A stretch of DNA of 64,000 bases, taken from Weissella minor (lineage in GTDB: Bacteria; Bacillota; Bacilli; Lactobacillales; Lactobacillaceae). The notes beneath the pieces are model-generated. The model made no database searches. It had not been told where the DNA came from and was given only the letters and a program-made list of their open reading frames with translations. Made by a program: the position numbers and the translations under genes. The stretch covers positions 532,921 to 596,920 of the forward strand of contig NZ_JQCD01000024.1 of the NCBI RefSeq assembly GCF_001437425.1, given 5' to 3'. Positions 1-7,558 of this stretch are shown one piece after another (positions within the stretch are counted from its first letter, which is position 1; each line of letters begins with the position of its first letter).

Positions 1-261
1 ATCTACGGTTGGATCAAATGCTGCAAACACTAAACTAACTGTATTCAGTGGTGCAATGCCAACCGAGGTTAACATAAATTCACCATTGAGTTTTGGCTTT
101 TTATCATCAACTTTAATATAGTTTGCTAAGTCTTCCGCACTACCTGGTTTTTCAGCGTAAAGGGGTAAAGGAACAAAAATACCAATGATAAACAATACCG
201 CCATCATTGATAAAATAATAACGCGATTGCGTTTAAAAAACGCTCGTATTTTCCTCCACAT
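1..261 (-). CDS. ylbL: YlbL/SepM-type PDZ-S16 serine protease, N-terminal part (truncated by window edge)
   Basis: Only the first 87 codons are visible. The protein opens with a basic stretch and one hydrophobic segment (about residues 14-35), which fits a membrane-anchored protease with its catalytic part outside. The following residues match the start of the YlbL/SepM family, which carries a PDZ domain and a Lon-like S16 protease domain; neither is inside the window. The A of the ATG is the last base of the coaD stop (TGATG), suggesting translational coupling. The coaD-ylbL order is conserved in Firmicutes. Family assignment rests on context plus the N-terminus. Confidence 0.7.
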   Translation of the reverse strand, partial: MWRKIRAFFKRNRVIILSMMAVLFIIGIFVPLPLYAEKPGSAEDLANYIKVDDKKPKLNGEFMLTSVGIAPLNTVSLVFAAFDPTVD

Positions 262-740
262 CACTGTACCTCAAATTTATTTTTTAGACGTTGATTCACG
301 ATTTTCGGAACGAATGCACTGATATCACCTTTTGCTCGCACCACTTCCTTTAATAACGAGCTGGAAATCATTGCATTTTCAGGCCGTGCCAATAAAAACA
401 TTGTCTCAACATCAGTTAAGTGATTATTCATCACCGCAATTGGTTGTTCATATGTGAAATCTTGGGTATTCCGTAACCCACGGACTAGCACATCGATGGC
501 ATGTTCTTTAGCAAATGCAGCTGTCAAACCCGAAATCGTCACGACTTGTACATTTGTTAAATCTACTAATGCACTTGTTGCCATCTCTTTTCGTTCATCC
601 AAAGTAAATAAACCATTTTTTCCTGTATTTTCAGCTACACCAACTAAAACTTCATCAAATAATTGTGAAGCTCGTTGAATAATATCAATATGTCCGTTGG
701 TGATAGGATCAAAACTACCAGGCATCAATGCTCGTTTCAT
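261..740 (-). CDS. coaD: phosphopantetheine adenylyltransferase
   Basis: CoaD transfers AMP from ATP to 4'-phosphopantetheine, the penultimate step of coenzyme A synthesis, in the cytoplasm. The 159 residues are the usual family length. The nucleotidyltransferase signature PGSFDPITNGH is at 7-17 (T/HxGH motif TNGH), VRGLR lies near 86-90, and ISSSLLKE at 125-132 is the second conserved nucleotide-binding motif. It follows rsmD by 3 bases and overlaps the next gene's start, so it sits inside the ftsW-ylbG-rsmD-coaD-ylbL unit. The identification is secure. Confidence 0.97.
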   Translation of the reverse strand: MKRALMPGSFDPITNGHIDIIQRASQLFDEVLVGVAENTGKNGLFTLDERKEMATSALVDLTNVQVVTISGLTAAFAKEHAIDVLVRGLRNTQDFTYEQPIAVMNNHLTDVETMFLLARPENAMISSSLLKEVVRAKGDISAFVPKIVNQRLKNKFEVQ

Positions 741-743
741 CTG

Positions 744-1295
744 CTAACCTTCATATTCATAAATTGTGATGACTGTAATCCCATAATCACGTTGTTTCAC
801 CATCGTAAACGCGCCAATTTGATCAGGCAAATCTGCATGTTGATCTGTTTCTGCCATAACAATTGCATTTTTAGCAACTAAGTCATTTGCCACAAGTTTT
901 CCCAAGTCTGCTTCAATTGTTTGTTTTGCATATGGTGGATCAAAATAAAAGACATCAAAAGGTTGTGTCCCTTTTAACTGATCAATGACACTCTGCGCTG
1001 GTTTTTTAATCACTTGAAACCGTTCAGGTTCCTTAGTCACTTCAACGTTAGATTTAATTGTTTTAATCGCAGCAAATTGACGATCAACTAAAACAGCTTC
1101 ATCAATGCCACGTGACACACCTTCAATCGATAAGCCACCTGATCCAGCATATAAGTCCAATGAACGTCCACCATCAAAATAAGGACCAATCATATTAAAA
1201 ATCGCTTCTTTAACTTTGTCAGTTGTTGGACGCGTTGCATCACCGGGCACAGCCTTTAGTGGACGTCCACCAAATTTACCGCTTACAATTCGCAT
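744..1295 (-). CDS. rsmD: 16S rRNA (guanine966-N2)-methyltransferase RsmD
   Basis: RsmD methylates the N2 of G966 in 16S rRNA during 30S assembly. The 183-residue protein has the SAM-binding loop DLYAGSGG at 47-54 and the N-methyltransferase catalytic motif DPPY at 119-122. The family N-terminal pattern (RIVSGKFGGRPL, then TRPTTDKVKEA) is intact. Its ATG overlaps the ylbG stop by one base (TAATG), and coaD follows 3 bases downstream, the standard Firmicutes order. Confidence 0.97.
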   Translation of the reverse strand: MRIVSGKFGGRPLKAVPGDATRPTTDKVKEAIFNMIGPYFDGGRSLDLYAGSGGLSIEGVSRGIDEAVLVDRQFAAIKTIKSNVEVTKEPERFQVIKKPAQSVIDQLKGTQPFDVFYFDPPYAKQTIEADLGKLVANDLVAKNAIVMAETDQHADLPDQIGAFTMVKQRDYGITVITIYEYEG

Positions 1296-1609
1296 TACAA
1301 TTCCTCTTCTTGTGCTTCGTCTTCAAAGACATCATCCGTATCTAATGAAAAATCAATTTCTTCGTTCTGTTGACCCCCAACCGTCGTATCAACTTCTGGC
1401 CAGTGTGATACATCAACCCGATCGACGAATCCCAACTTTTCAATCAATTGTTTCTTTGTCTCTACATCTGCATCATCAACATAGACTGAAGCATACTTCA
1501 TTTTATTTGACACATAATTAACAATTCCAAAACGACGTAGTTGTCGTGCTTGGCGCGCATTTTTCAAATAAACAATCAATGCCCTTCTTTTTTTTGCTTC
1601 AAATTCCAT
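1295..1609 (-). CDS. ylbG: YlbG family protein (UPF0298/DUF2129)
   Basis: This 104-residue cytoplasmic protein is of the YlbG family, whose biochemical role is not established. The conserved basic N-terminal half (RRALIVYLKN, then RQLRRFG) and the YVSNKMKYASVYV strand region are present. The C-terminus adds a strongly acidic tail of about 25 residues that looks longer than in typical YlbG. I chose the ATG at 1609 rather than a GTG two codons upstream because the GAGGTGA ribosome-binding site is correctly spaced only for the ATG. It lies 15 bases after ftsW and overlaps rsmD. Confidence 0.88.
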   Translation of the reverse strand: MEFEAKKRRALIVYLKNARQARQLRRFGIVNYVSNKMKYASVYVDDADVETKKQLIEKLGFVDRVDVSHWPEVDTTVGGQQNEEIDFSLDTDDVFEDEAQEEEL

Positions 1610-1623
1610 CTTCACTCACCTCA

Positions 1624-2844
1624 TTACGCCTGATCCGTCTGCATACGTAATCGGCCAATAATATTTAAAACAATGCCCATCATAATTCCTAATGATAGTA
1701 ATGATGATCCCCCATATGATATCCATGGGAAAGTCACACCTGTGATTGGTAAAACACCTGTTACACCACCAAGATTAATCAACACTTGCACCATAATAAA
1801 CATAGCTGTTCCGTATAAAATCAATCGGAATTCCATATTACGTGTTCGTGTTCCATACATCATAATGCGCCAAACAATAATGCCAATAAAGATTAGAACC
1901 AGCACAATTGTAATGGCCCCTAGCTCTTCTCCAACAACCGCCATGATAAAGTCGGTATTTGGCTCTGGTAAAAAGCCTAATTTTTGAATACTGTTACCCA
2001 AACCACGTCCAAATAATCCACCATTACTAATCGCATAGTATGAATTAATTAATTGGTGGCCTGCATCTCCAGCGCTCCATGGGTCCACAAAGGCTTCAAA
2101 TCGTTGCAGTTGATAAGGCATAAATCCAAGATGTTCCAGATACGGAATCAAGGCCGGCATACTCAATAAAATCACTAAGATTAAAAAGACAATTAAACTC
2201 ATCCAGACCACGGGCAATCCTGCCGTCATCAACATCACACCAGCAATCGCAAGTAAGATACCAAATCCACCCGCGTCAGGCATTGATAATGTAATTAACA
2301 TACCAGCAACGGGTAATGTTGTAATACGCCAATTCAATAACATTGGCATTAATTGTCGCCCAGGAGCTGCTTTTTTTCTAACAACATTTGAAAACTTCAT
2401 GGCTAGCCACAAAATCATCGCAATTTTAAAATACTCAACGGGTTGGAATCCAAATCCAGCAAAATAAAGCCATCCATGGGCTCCACTTGTAACGGGACCA
2501 AATAATCGCGTTATCCCCAGTAATAGCACTAACCCAATCAATGCGTATTGAACTAAAACAGCATAACTCTTCTTTTGCCACGGAATTCCTATCATAAACA
2601 AAAAGAGCATAATACTTGTTGATAAGCCAACAAAGAATAGTTGTTTTATGAAAAAAGATGTTGCGGATCCAGTGGCCATATTGGTACTAGATGTAAAGAC
2701 CATCGCTGTACCAAAAATCATCAAAATCATAATTGAACCAAGAATCCATGGGTCCATATATTTAAACTTCAAGCTCAGTGCTTTAAAAAAAGCGCCGATG
2801 CCATTTTCTCTTTCAGGTTGACGCTTCGAACCATTCGCTTGCAT
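1624..2844 (-). CDS. ftsW: FtsW, septal peptidoglycan glycosyltransferase (SEDS family)
   Basis: This 406-residue polytopic membrane protein has about ten hydrophobic segments and the SEDS-family blocks: a GDAGHQLINS-type loop, GLFGRGLGNS, and EPNTDFIMAVVGEELG (cf. FtsW/RodA/SpoVE). The C-terminal FPWISYGGSSLL motif is typical of FtsW. Family members polymerise lipid II at the septum with a partner class B PBP. RodA is the paralogue alternative, but placement beside ylbG-rsmD-coaD favours FtsW. A GGAG ribosome-binding site precedes the start. The gene begins downstream of the typA terminator, so it probably has its own promoter, though I could not pick a clear one. Confidence 0.9.
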   Translation of the reverse strand: MQANGSKRQPERENGIGAFFKALSLKFKYMDPWILGSIMILMIFGTAMVFTSSTNMATGSATSFFIKQLFFVGLSTSIMLFLFMIGIPWQKKSYAVLVQYALIGLVLLLGITRLFGPVTSGAHGWLYFAGFGFQPVEYFKIAMILWLAMKFSNVVRKKAAPGRQLMPMLLNWRITTLPVAGMLITLSMPDAGGFGILLAIAGVMLMTAGLPVVWMSLIVFLILVILLSMPALIPYLEHLGFMPYQLQRFEAFVDPWSAGDAGHQLINSYYAISNGGLFGRGLGNSIQKLGFLPEPNTDFIMAVVGEELGAITIVLVLIFIGIIVWRIMMYGTRTRNMEFRLILYGTAMFIMVQVLINLGGVTGVLPITGVTFPWISYGGSSLLSLGIMMGIVLNIIGRLRMQTDQA

Positions 2845-2930
2845 AAAAGCATCACTCCTTTTCTTATAGTCGTATTTCTTATTTTATCACACTTCCGAAC
2901 AGACACCGATAAGAACTCGGTCTAAATTCG

Positions 2931-2971
2931 ATAAAAAAAGCATCTACCAATTATATTGGCAAATGCTTAAT
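2931..2971 (-). terminator. intrinsic terminator of typA
   Basis: Fourteen-pair hairpin (2938-2951 with 2955-2968, including G-U pairs) with a 3-base loop, followed on the minus strand by a run of seven T. It lies just after the typA stop and separates typA from ftsW. Confidence 0.85.
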
Positions 2972-2983
2972 TGTAGATTTAAA

Positions 2984-4828
2984 TTAACCTTGTTGTGACA
3001 TCTTGCGCTTCTTAGCAGCCTTTTCACGTTCACTTGTGTTCAAAATTTGCTTACGAACACGAACATGTTCTGGTGTAACTTCGGCAAGTTCGTCTTCAGC
3101 CAAGAATTCTAATGATTCTTCAAGCGTCATATCACGAGGTGTCTTGATTGAAGCAGTTTGGTCCTTGTTTGAAGAACGCACGTTAGTTTGGTTTTTAGCC
3201 TTTGTAACGTTAACAGAAATGTCGTTGTCACGAGAATTTTGTCCAACAACCATTCCTTCGTATACTTCATCACCAGGATGTACGAACATTGTTCCACGAT
3301 CTTCAACACCCATGATAGCATAGGCAGTTGTTTGACCTTGGTTAATTGAAACCAAAGTACCGTTACGGCGACCAGGATTCCAGTTCTTAATCATTGGTTG
3401 GTATTCAGAGAATGTGTGGTTGTAAATTCCATATCCACGCGTCAATGACATGAATTCTGTTGCGTAACCAATCAAACCACGTGAAGGAACTGAGAATTCC
3501 AAACGTGTTGTTCCAGTACCAGTTGGTTCCATGTTAATCATGTCACCCTTACGGTTTGACAATGATTCGATAACTGAACCTGAGTATTCGTCAGGTGTAT
3601 CGATTTGGACGCTTTCGTATGGTTCTGAATCAACACCATCAATGTTCTTGAAGATAACTTCAGGACGTGATACTTGCAATTCAAATCCTTCACGACGCAT
3701 TGTTTCAATCAAAATTGACAAATGCAATTCACCACGACCTGATACTAACCAAGCACCAGCTTCGTCTGTATCTTGGACACGCAATGAAACGTCAGTATGC
3801 AATTCACGACGCAAACGGTCTTCAACTTGACGAGCCGTCACAAACTTACCTTCACGACCAGCGAATGGTGAGTTGTTTGTACGGAAAGTCATTTGCAAAG
3901 TTGGTTCGTCAATACGTAGGATTGGCAAAGCATCTGGATGATCAGGTTCTACAACTGTTTCACCAACAGAGATTTCTTCCATACCTGAAACCGCAATCAA
4001 ATCACCTGATTGTGCAGATTCGATTTCAATACGGTCCAAACCATTGAATCCAAACAACTTTGTAACACGGAAGTTACTCTTTGAACCATCAAGCTTCATA
4101 ACAGTAACGCTGTCTCCCAATGAAATCTTTCCATTGAAGACACGTCCGATACCAATACGACCCAAGAAGTCGTTATAGTCAAGCAAAGCCACTTGGAATT
4201 GAAGTGGTTGGTCTGATGTATCTTCGGGTGCAGGGATGTACTCAAAGATGTTATCAAAGACTGGTTGCATCGTGTGTTCTTGTGTAGAAAGATCAGGATC
4301 AGTTGATGATGTTCCGTTCATTGCTGAAGCGTAAACAACTGGGAAGTCCAATTGGTCTTCGTTTGCACCCAATTCAATAAACAAGTCCAAAACTTCGTCA
4401 ACAACTTCTTCAGGACGTGCACCTGGACGGTCAACCTTGTTAACAACAACGATTGGTGTCAACTTTTGTTCAAACGCCTTCTTCAACACGAAACGTGTTT
4501 GTGGCATTGTTCCTTCAAAGGCATCAACAACCAAAAGCACACCGTCAACCATACCCATGATACGTTCAACTTCACCACCGAAGTCCGCGTGTCCTGGCGT
4601 GTCCAAAATGTTAATCTTCTTGTCGCCAATTTCAACAGCGGTATTCTTTGACAAGATCGTAATTCCACGCTCTTTTTCAATATCGTTGGTGTCCATTGCA
4701 CGGTCACCTAACTCAGTACGTGCATCAAGTGTATCTGATTGCTTCAAAAGCTCGTTCACCAAAGTTGTCTTACCATGGTCAACGTGGGCAATGATTGCAA
4801 TATTACGTAAGTTTTCACGTTTTGCCAA
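2984..4828 (-). CDS. typA: ribosome-associated GTPase TypA/BipA
   Basis: TypA (BipA) is a translational GTPase of the EF-G/LepA type that binds ribosomes and supports 50S assembly and stress or cold growth. The P-loop AHVDHGKTT lies at about residues 14-22, the switch I ERGIT motif near 52, and the DTPGHADFGGEVER switch II follows. EF-G-like domains III and V and the TypA-specific C-terminal domain run to the end; the length of 614 is normal. I place the start at a TTG (LAKRENLRN) because AAGGAG is 9 bases upstream and family members begin there. A frame-open extension of 16 codons upstream has no ribosome-binding site. Confidence 0.96.
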   Translation of the reverse strand: MAKRENLRNIAIIAHVDHGKTTLVNELLKQSDTLDARTELGDRAMDTNDIEKERGITILSKNTAVEIGDKKINILDTPGHADFGGEVERIMGMVDGVLLVVDAFEGTMPQTRFVLKKAFEQKLTPIVVVNKVDRPGARPEEVVDEVLDLFIELGANEDQLDFPVVYASAMNGTSSTDPDLSTQEHTMQPVFDNIFEYIPAPEDTSDQPLQFQVALLDYNDFLGRIGIGRVFNGKISLGDSVTVMKLDGSKSNFRVTKLFGFNGLDRIEIESAQSGDLIAVSGMEEISVGETVVEPDHPDALPILRIDEPTLQMTFRTNNSPFAGREGKFVTARQVEDRLRRELHTDVSLRVQDTDEAGAWLVSGRGELHLSILIETMRREGFELQVSRPEVIFKNIDGVDSEPYESVQIDTPDEYSGSVIESLSNRKGDMINMEPTGTGTTRLEFSVPSRGLIGYATEFMSLTRGYGIYNHTFSEYQPMIKNWNPGRRNGTLVSINQGQTTAYAIMGVEDRGTMFVHPGDEVYEGMVVGQNSRDNDISVNVTKAKNQTNVRSSNKDQTASIKTPRDMTLEESLEFLAEDELAEVTPEHVRVRKQILNTSEREKAAKKRKMSQQG

Positions 4829-4897
4829 AATTCTATTCTCCTTAAATCTTCTCTTCCAAAAATTAGCTTGCTCCACAACACAGCCGCAAAATTAGGA

Positions 4898-4917
4898 AAT
4901 ATTCATAAATGAATATT
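4898..4917. other. 20-bp palindrome upstream of typA
   Basis: Perfect 9-bp inverted repeat AATATTCAT/ATGAATATT with a 2-base centre, located between the monophosphatase stop and typA. No T-run follows on either strand, so it is a poor terminator. It may be an operator or an mRNA stem in the typA leader. Function unknown. Confidence 0.35.
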
Positions 4918-4927
4918 CAACGTCCAT

Positions 4928-5716
4928 TTAGACGCTTTTTAACTGATTCTCAATTCTCATGATATCTTCATGAGAACTGGGTGTCGAAACAACTACTGTC
5001 CCTGATGATAACATATCGACTGCATGACCGTCAACGTCTGTCACAGCAAGCCCTAATGTAAGCGCTAACGCAATTCCAGGAGCAAAATCCCAAGGTTTCA
5101 TCACACTGATATAGCCCAATGCTTGCCCTTTCATCACATGGCAGTACGAAATGCCTGCTGACCCATAAACACGAAAGCCTAGCGCTTCTTTGGCAATTTC
5201 TGGTAAACCAATTTGATTTCCTAATAATCGCGCCCCTGACATCACAATCAGGCCGTCACTTAATGCTTTATCTTCAAACCCATCGACGTGCTGCTTATTG
5301 ACAAATACACCGATCGTTGGTCCGCCATGAACAACTTCATTATTCATCACATCCATAATCCAAGCCAAAACTGGTTTTCCATCATGATAGAGCGCTAACA
5401 TGGTTGCAAATTCATGATGTTGCTCGACAAAGTTCAAAGTTCCATCAATTGGGTCGACAAACCAGACATCTCCATCCAACGTGGTGACCTCATCCCCATA
5501 GCCTTCTTCGCTGATGACGGATGCATTTGGCATAAAATCATGAATCTTTTGGATGTAAAACTGTTCGATGCGTTTATCGACATTTGTCACAAGGTCGCGA
5601 TGACTCGTTTTTTGATTGACTTGCATTGGTTGCTTCAATTGGTCAAGAATCGACAGACGTGCTTCTTGTAACCAACCAAGGACTTGTTGATCAAGTTCTG
5701 CTACTGATAACGCCAT
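4928..5716 (-). CDS. inositol monophosphatase family protein
   Basis: A 262-residue member of the Mg-dependent, Li-sensitive phosphatase fold (IMPase/SuhB/FIG). The metal ligands are visible: SEEGYGD at 69-75 and DPIDGTLNF at 88-96, plus a third block WDFAPGIAL near 209-217. The substrate cannot be read from sequence; inositol-1-phosphate, NADP(H) or 3'-phosphoadenosine-5'-phosphate phosphatase activities occur in this family. It follows UPF0223 by 13 bases and is probably cotranscribed with def and UPF0223. This gene order (UPF0223, IMPase, typA) is common in lactobacilli and bacilli. Confidence 0.9.
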   Translation of the reverse strand: MALSVAELDQQVLGWLQEARLSILDQLKQPMQVNQKTSHRDLVTNVDKRIEQFYIQKIHDFMPNASVISEEGYGDEVTTLDGDVWFVDPIDGTLNFVEQHHEFATMLALYHDGKPVLAWIMDVMNNEVVHGGPTIGVFVNKQHVDGFEDKALSDGLIVMSGARLLGNQIGLPEIAKEALGFRVYGSAGISYCHVMKGQALGYISVMKPWDFAPGIALALTLGLAVTDVDGHAVDMLSSGTVVVSTPSSHEDIMRIENQLKSV

Positions 5717-5729
5717 GACACCGAGTCCT

Positions 5730-6011
5730 CTAGTCTTTCATTCGAATACGAGTCGTTTGTTGCTCACGAGCAGCTTTGATAACGGCATAAATTGAATACC
5801 CACTATCTTTACCAAATTCTCGGTCTAACTGCTTTTCTTCAGCCTTACTTGGCACAATTTCTTTGAACGCTTGGTAGGCAGCTAATAATTCAGCGCGATC
5901 AATGCCAACTTCATATGCATTTGCCACAGCATCATATAACGCACTAACTGTGATGATATCTTGAGTTGACCAACCTTCTAAAAAGGGATAGTTAAAATTT
6001 TTGTCTGCCAT
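5730..6011 (-). CDS. UPF0223 family protein (YktA-like)
   Basis: Small 93-residue cytoplasmic protein, mostly helical. The N-terminal FNYPFLEGWSTQDIITV and the central VDRAELLAAYQAFKEIVPSKAEEK-type region are diagnostic of UPF0223. The family has no assigned biochemical function. It sits between def (15 bases upstream) and the IMPase-family gene, with AAGGA before the ATG. Confidence 0.9.
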   Translation of the reverse strand: MADKNFNYPFLEGWSTQDIITVSALYDAVANAYEVGIDRAELLAAYQAFKEIVPSKAEEKQLDREFGKDSGYSIYAVIKAAREQQTTRIRMKD

Positions 6012-6026
6012 ATGTTTTTGTCCTTC

Positions 6027-6602
6027 TTAAATATACTTTGTGCGATCATGCTCTTCCCACGGATTTTCTTTATTAATGTGGTCATAATAAAGCACACCGT
6101 GTAAATGATCAATTTCATGCTGGAAGACATCCGCTGGATAACCTTGGAGCTTTATTTCTTGTGGTTCCCCTTGTTCGTCTTGATACTTTACCGTAATGCG
6201 GTAAGCACGTTCCACGAATCCAGGCTGATCTTCATCAACTGACAGACAACCTTCACCACCAGCTAATGCTTGTTGCTTAACTGATTGACGTGTAATCACA
6301 GGATTATAAATTGTCCCCTTAAAGAAAAAGGGATTCTCAGCATCTTCTTGTCCATCAACATCTTCATTTGGAATCAAAATTGATGAATATTGCTTTGATA
6401 CACCCACTTGTGGTGCGGCTAATCCAACACCTGGACGCAATCCATATTTTTCATTTTCTGTTTCATCTTGGCTAATTACCAAGTATTCCATCATATCTTT
6501 AGTAACCTGTTGGTCTTCTTCTGATAGTGGAAAAGTTACTTTTTCTGCTTGCTTACGAAGTACAGGATCTCCATCCCGTACTACTTGGTCCATACGATAC
6601 AT
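6027..6602 (-). CDS. def: peptide deformylase
   Basis: Removes the formyl group from the N-terminal methionine of nascent proteins at the ribosome exit. All three active-site motifs are present in the 191-residue protein: GVGLAAPQVG at 58-67, EGCLS within GGEGCLSVD at 115-123 and HEIDH within QHEIDHLHG at 161-169 (Cys and two His bind the metal, Glu is catalytic). The long insertion between motifs 1 and 2 marks a Gram-positive type 2 enzyme. GGAGGA precedes the ATG. Confidence 0.97.
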   Translation of the reverse strand: MYRMDQVVRDGDPVLRKQAEKVTFPLSEEDQQVTKDMMEYLVISQDETENEKYGLRPGVGLAAPQVGVSKQYSSILIPNEDVDGQEDAENPFFFKGTIYNPVITRQSVKQQALAGGEGCLSVDEDQPGFVERAYRITVKYQDEQGEPQEIKLQGYPADVFQHEIDHLHGVLYYDHINKENPWEEHDRTKYI

Positions 6603-6652
6603 AAACTCACACGTCCTCCATCTTGTTTTTTTCTATGAAAAATAGTATAGCA

Positions 6653-7138
6653 TTAATCCAGCTGATTGAGACATCTTAAATCATGTAAATATGATAGTGT
6701 TTCAGCATTACATATATGTGCCACATCAATATGGACTAAGGGTTGCTTATTATCAAACCATAAATCAGTAATAAGCATCGCTGGTTCGTCTGCATCAAAT
6801 GATTTCATGCCATTGGCTCGCGTGTATGCAATTAAATCGTCATTCAATTGTTTGCGTAAAATGTCACGATTAACAGCACGTTCAATTGGAATTGAAAATT
6901 CAAACGCCATCACTTCGTGACCCCAGATATTTGCAACCAAAGTTGAACGAAACTGTTTGTCAGACGTTTTAACGCCTAAACTCGCATCCAGCTCATGCAG
7001 CGCGGCGTTCATTGCAGCATTAACCGCTTGCTGTGAACTAATAATCTGTCGTTCCGTCAGCCGACGACCCGTTCGTCTAAAAATTGTGAGCAACACTAAT
7101 ATGACAATCAGCGTTGCGATTAAAATGAATATCTTCAT
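6653..7138 (-). CDS. hypothetical membrane-anchored protein
   Basis: I do not recognise this 161-residue protein. It begins with a strongly hydrophobic segment (about residues 2-19), then basic residues (RRTGRRLTER), which predicts a single N-terminal anchor with the rest cytoplasmic. The remaining 140 residues look like a mixed alpha/beta globular domain without known motifs. I chose the internal ATG at 7138 because AGGTGG precedes it at good spacing; an ATG 20 codons upstream has no ribosome-binding site and would put a polar stretch before the anchor. It lies upstream of def in the same orientation. Confidence 0.7.
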   Translation of the reverse strand: MKIFILIATLIVILVLLTIFRRTGRRLTERQIISSQQAVNAAMNAALHELDASLGVKTSDKQFRSTLVANIWGHEVMAFEFSIPIERAVNRDILRKQLNDDLIAYTRANGMKSFDADEPAMLITDLWFDNKQPLVHIDVAHICNAETLSYLHDLRCLNQLD

Positions 7139-7342
7139 GTGTAACCACCTAACTACTTGGTCTTCTGATTTGAACGCTATATAAACAGTATGCCACAACT
7201 AGGTTAATTTTTCTTAATTTTAAATCATCCGTCCAAACTCAAAAACGCTTAAATGTTGTCGTGGCTAGTATTTCTATCCCATTTCTGCTATTATATCTTA
7301 TAAGACTATTCGGAAAAATTTAAGTATTAAAAGGAGTTTTAC

Positions 7343-7555
7343 ATGATTTTCAAAGTATATTATCAAGAATTAAAGCAACGTAATCCAAAGCGTGAGGACA
7401 CTCACTCACTTTACCTAGATGTTCCTGACTTGCCTACAGCACGTAAGCAAGTTGAAGCACACACAGATTACAATGTTGAACAAATTGAACAACTTTCAGA
7501 ACAAGCGCTTGCTTACGAGCAACAAAGTCCTGACTTCAAGTTAACGGAGTTTTAA
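7343..7555 (+). CDS. rpoY: DNA-directed RNA polymerase subunit epsilon
   Basis: This 70-residue protein matches the small Firmicutes epsilon subunit (formerly DUF1447) that binds RNA polymerase. Diagnostic blocks are IFKVYYQ at the start, REDTHSLYLD and the acidic C-terminal half ending in FKLTEF. AAGGAG precedes the ATG. It sits 3 bases before rnjA, and rpoY-rnjA is a conserved pair in Bacilli. Confidence 0.95.
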   Translation: MIFKVYYQELKQRNPKREDTHSLYLDVPDLPTARKQVEAHTDYNVEQIEQLSEQALAYEQQSPDFKLTEF

Positions 7556-7558
7556 TCT

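Noticed and set aside
3667..4895. Plus-strand frames opposite typA
   Set aside because: Overlap the strongly supported GTPase gene, lack ribosome-binding sites and show no protein-like composition.
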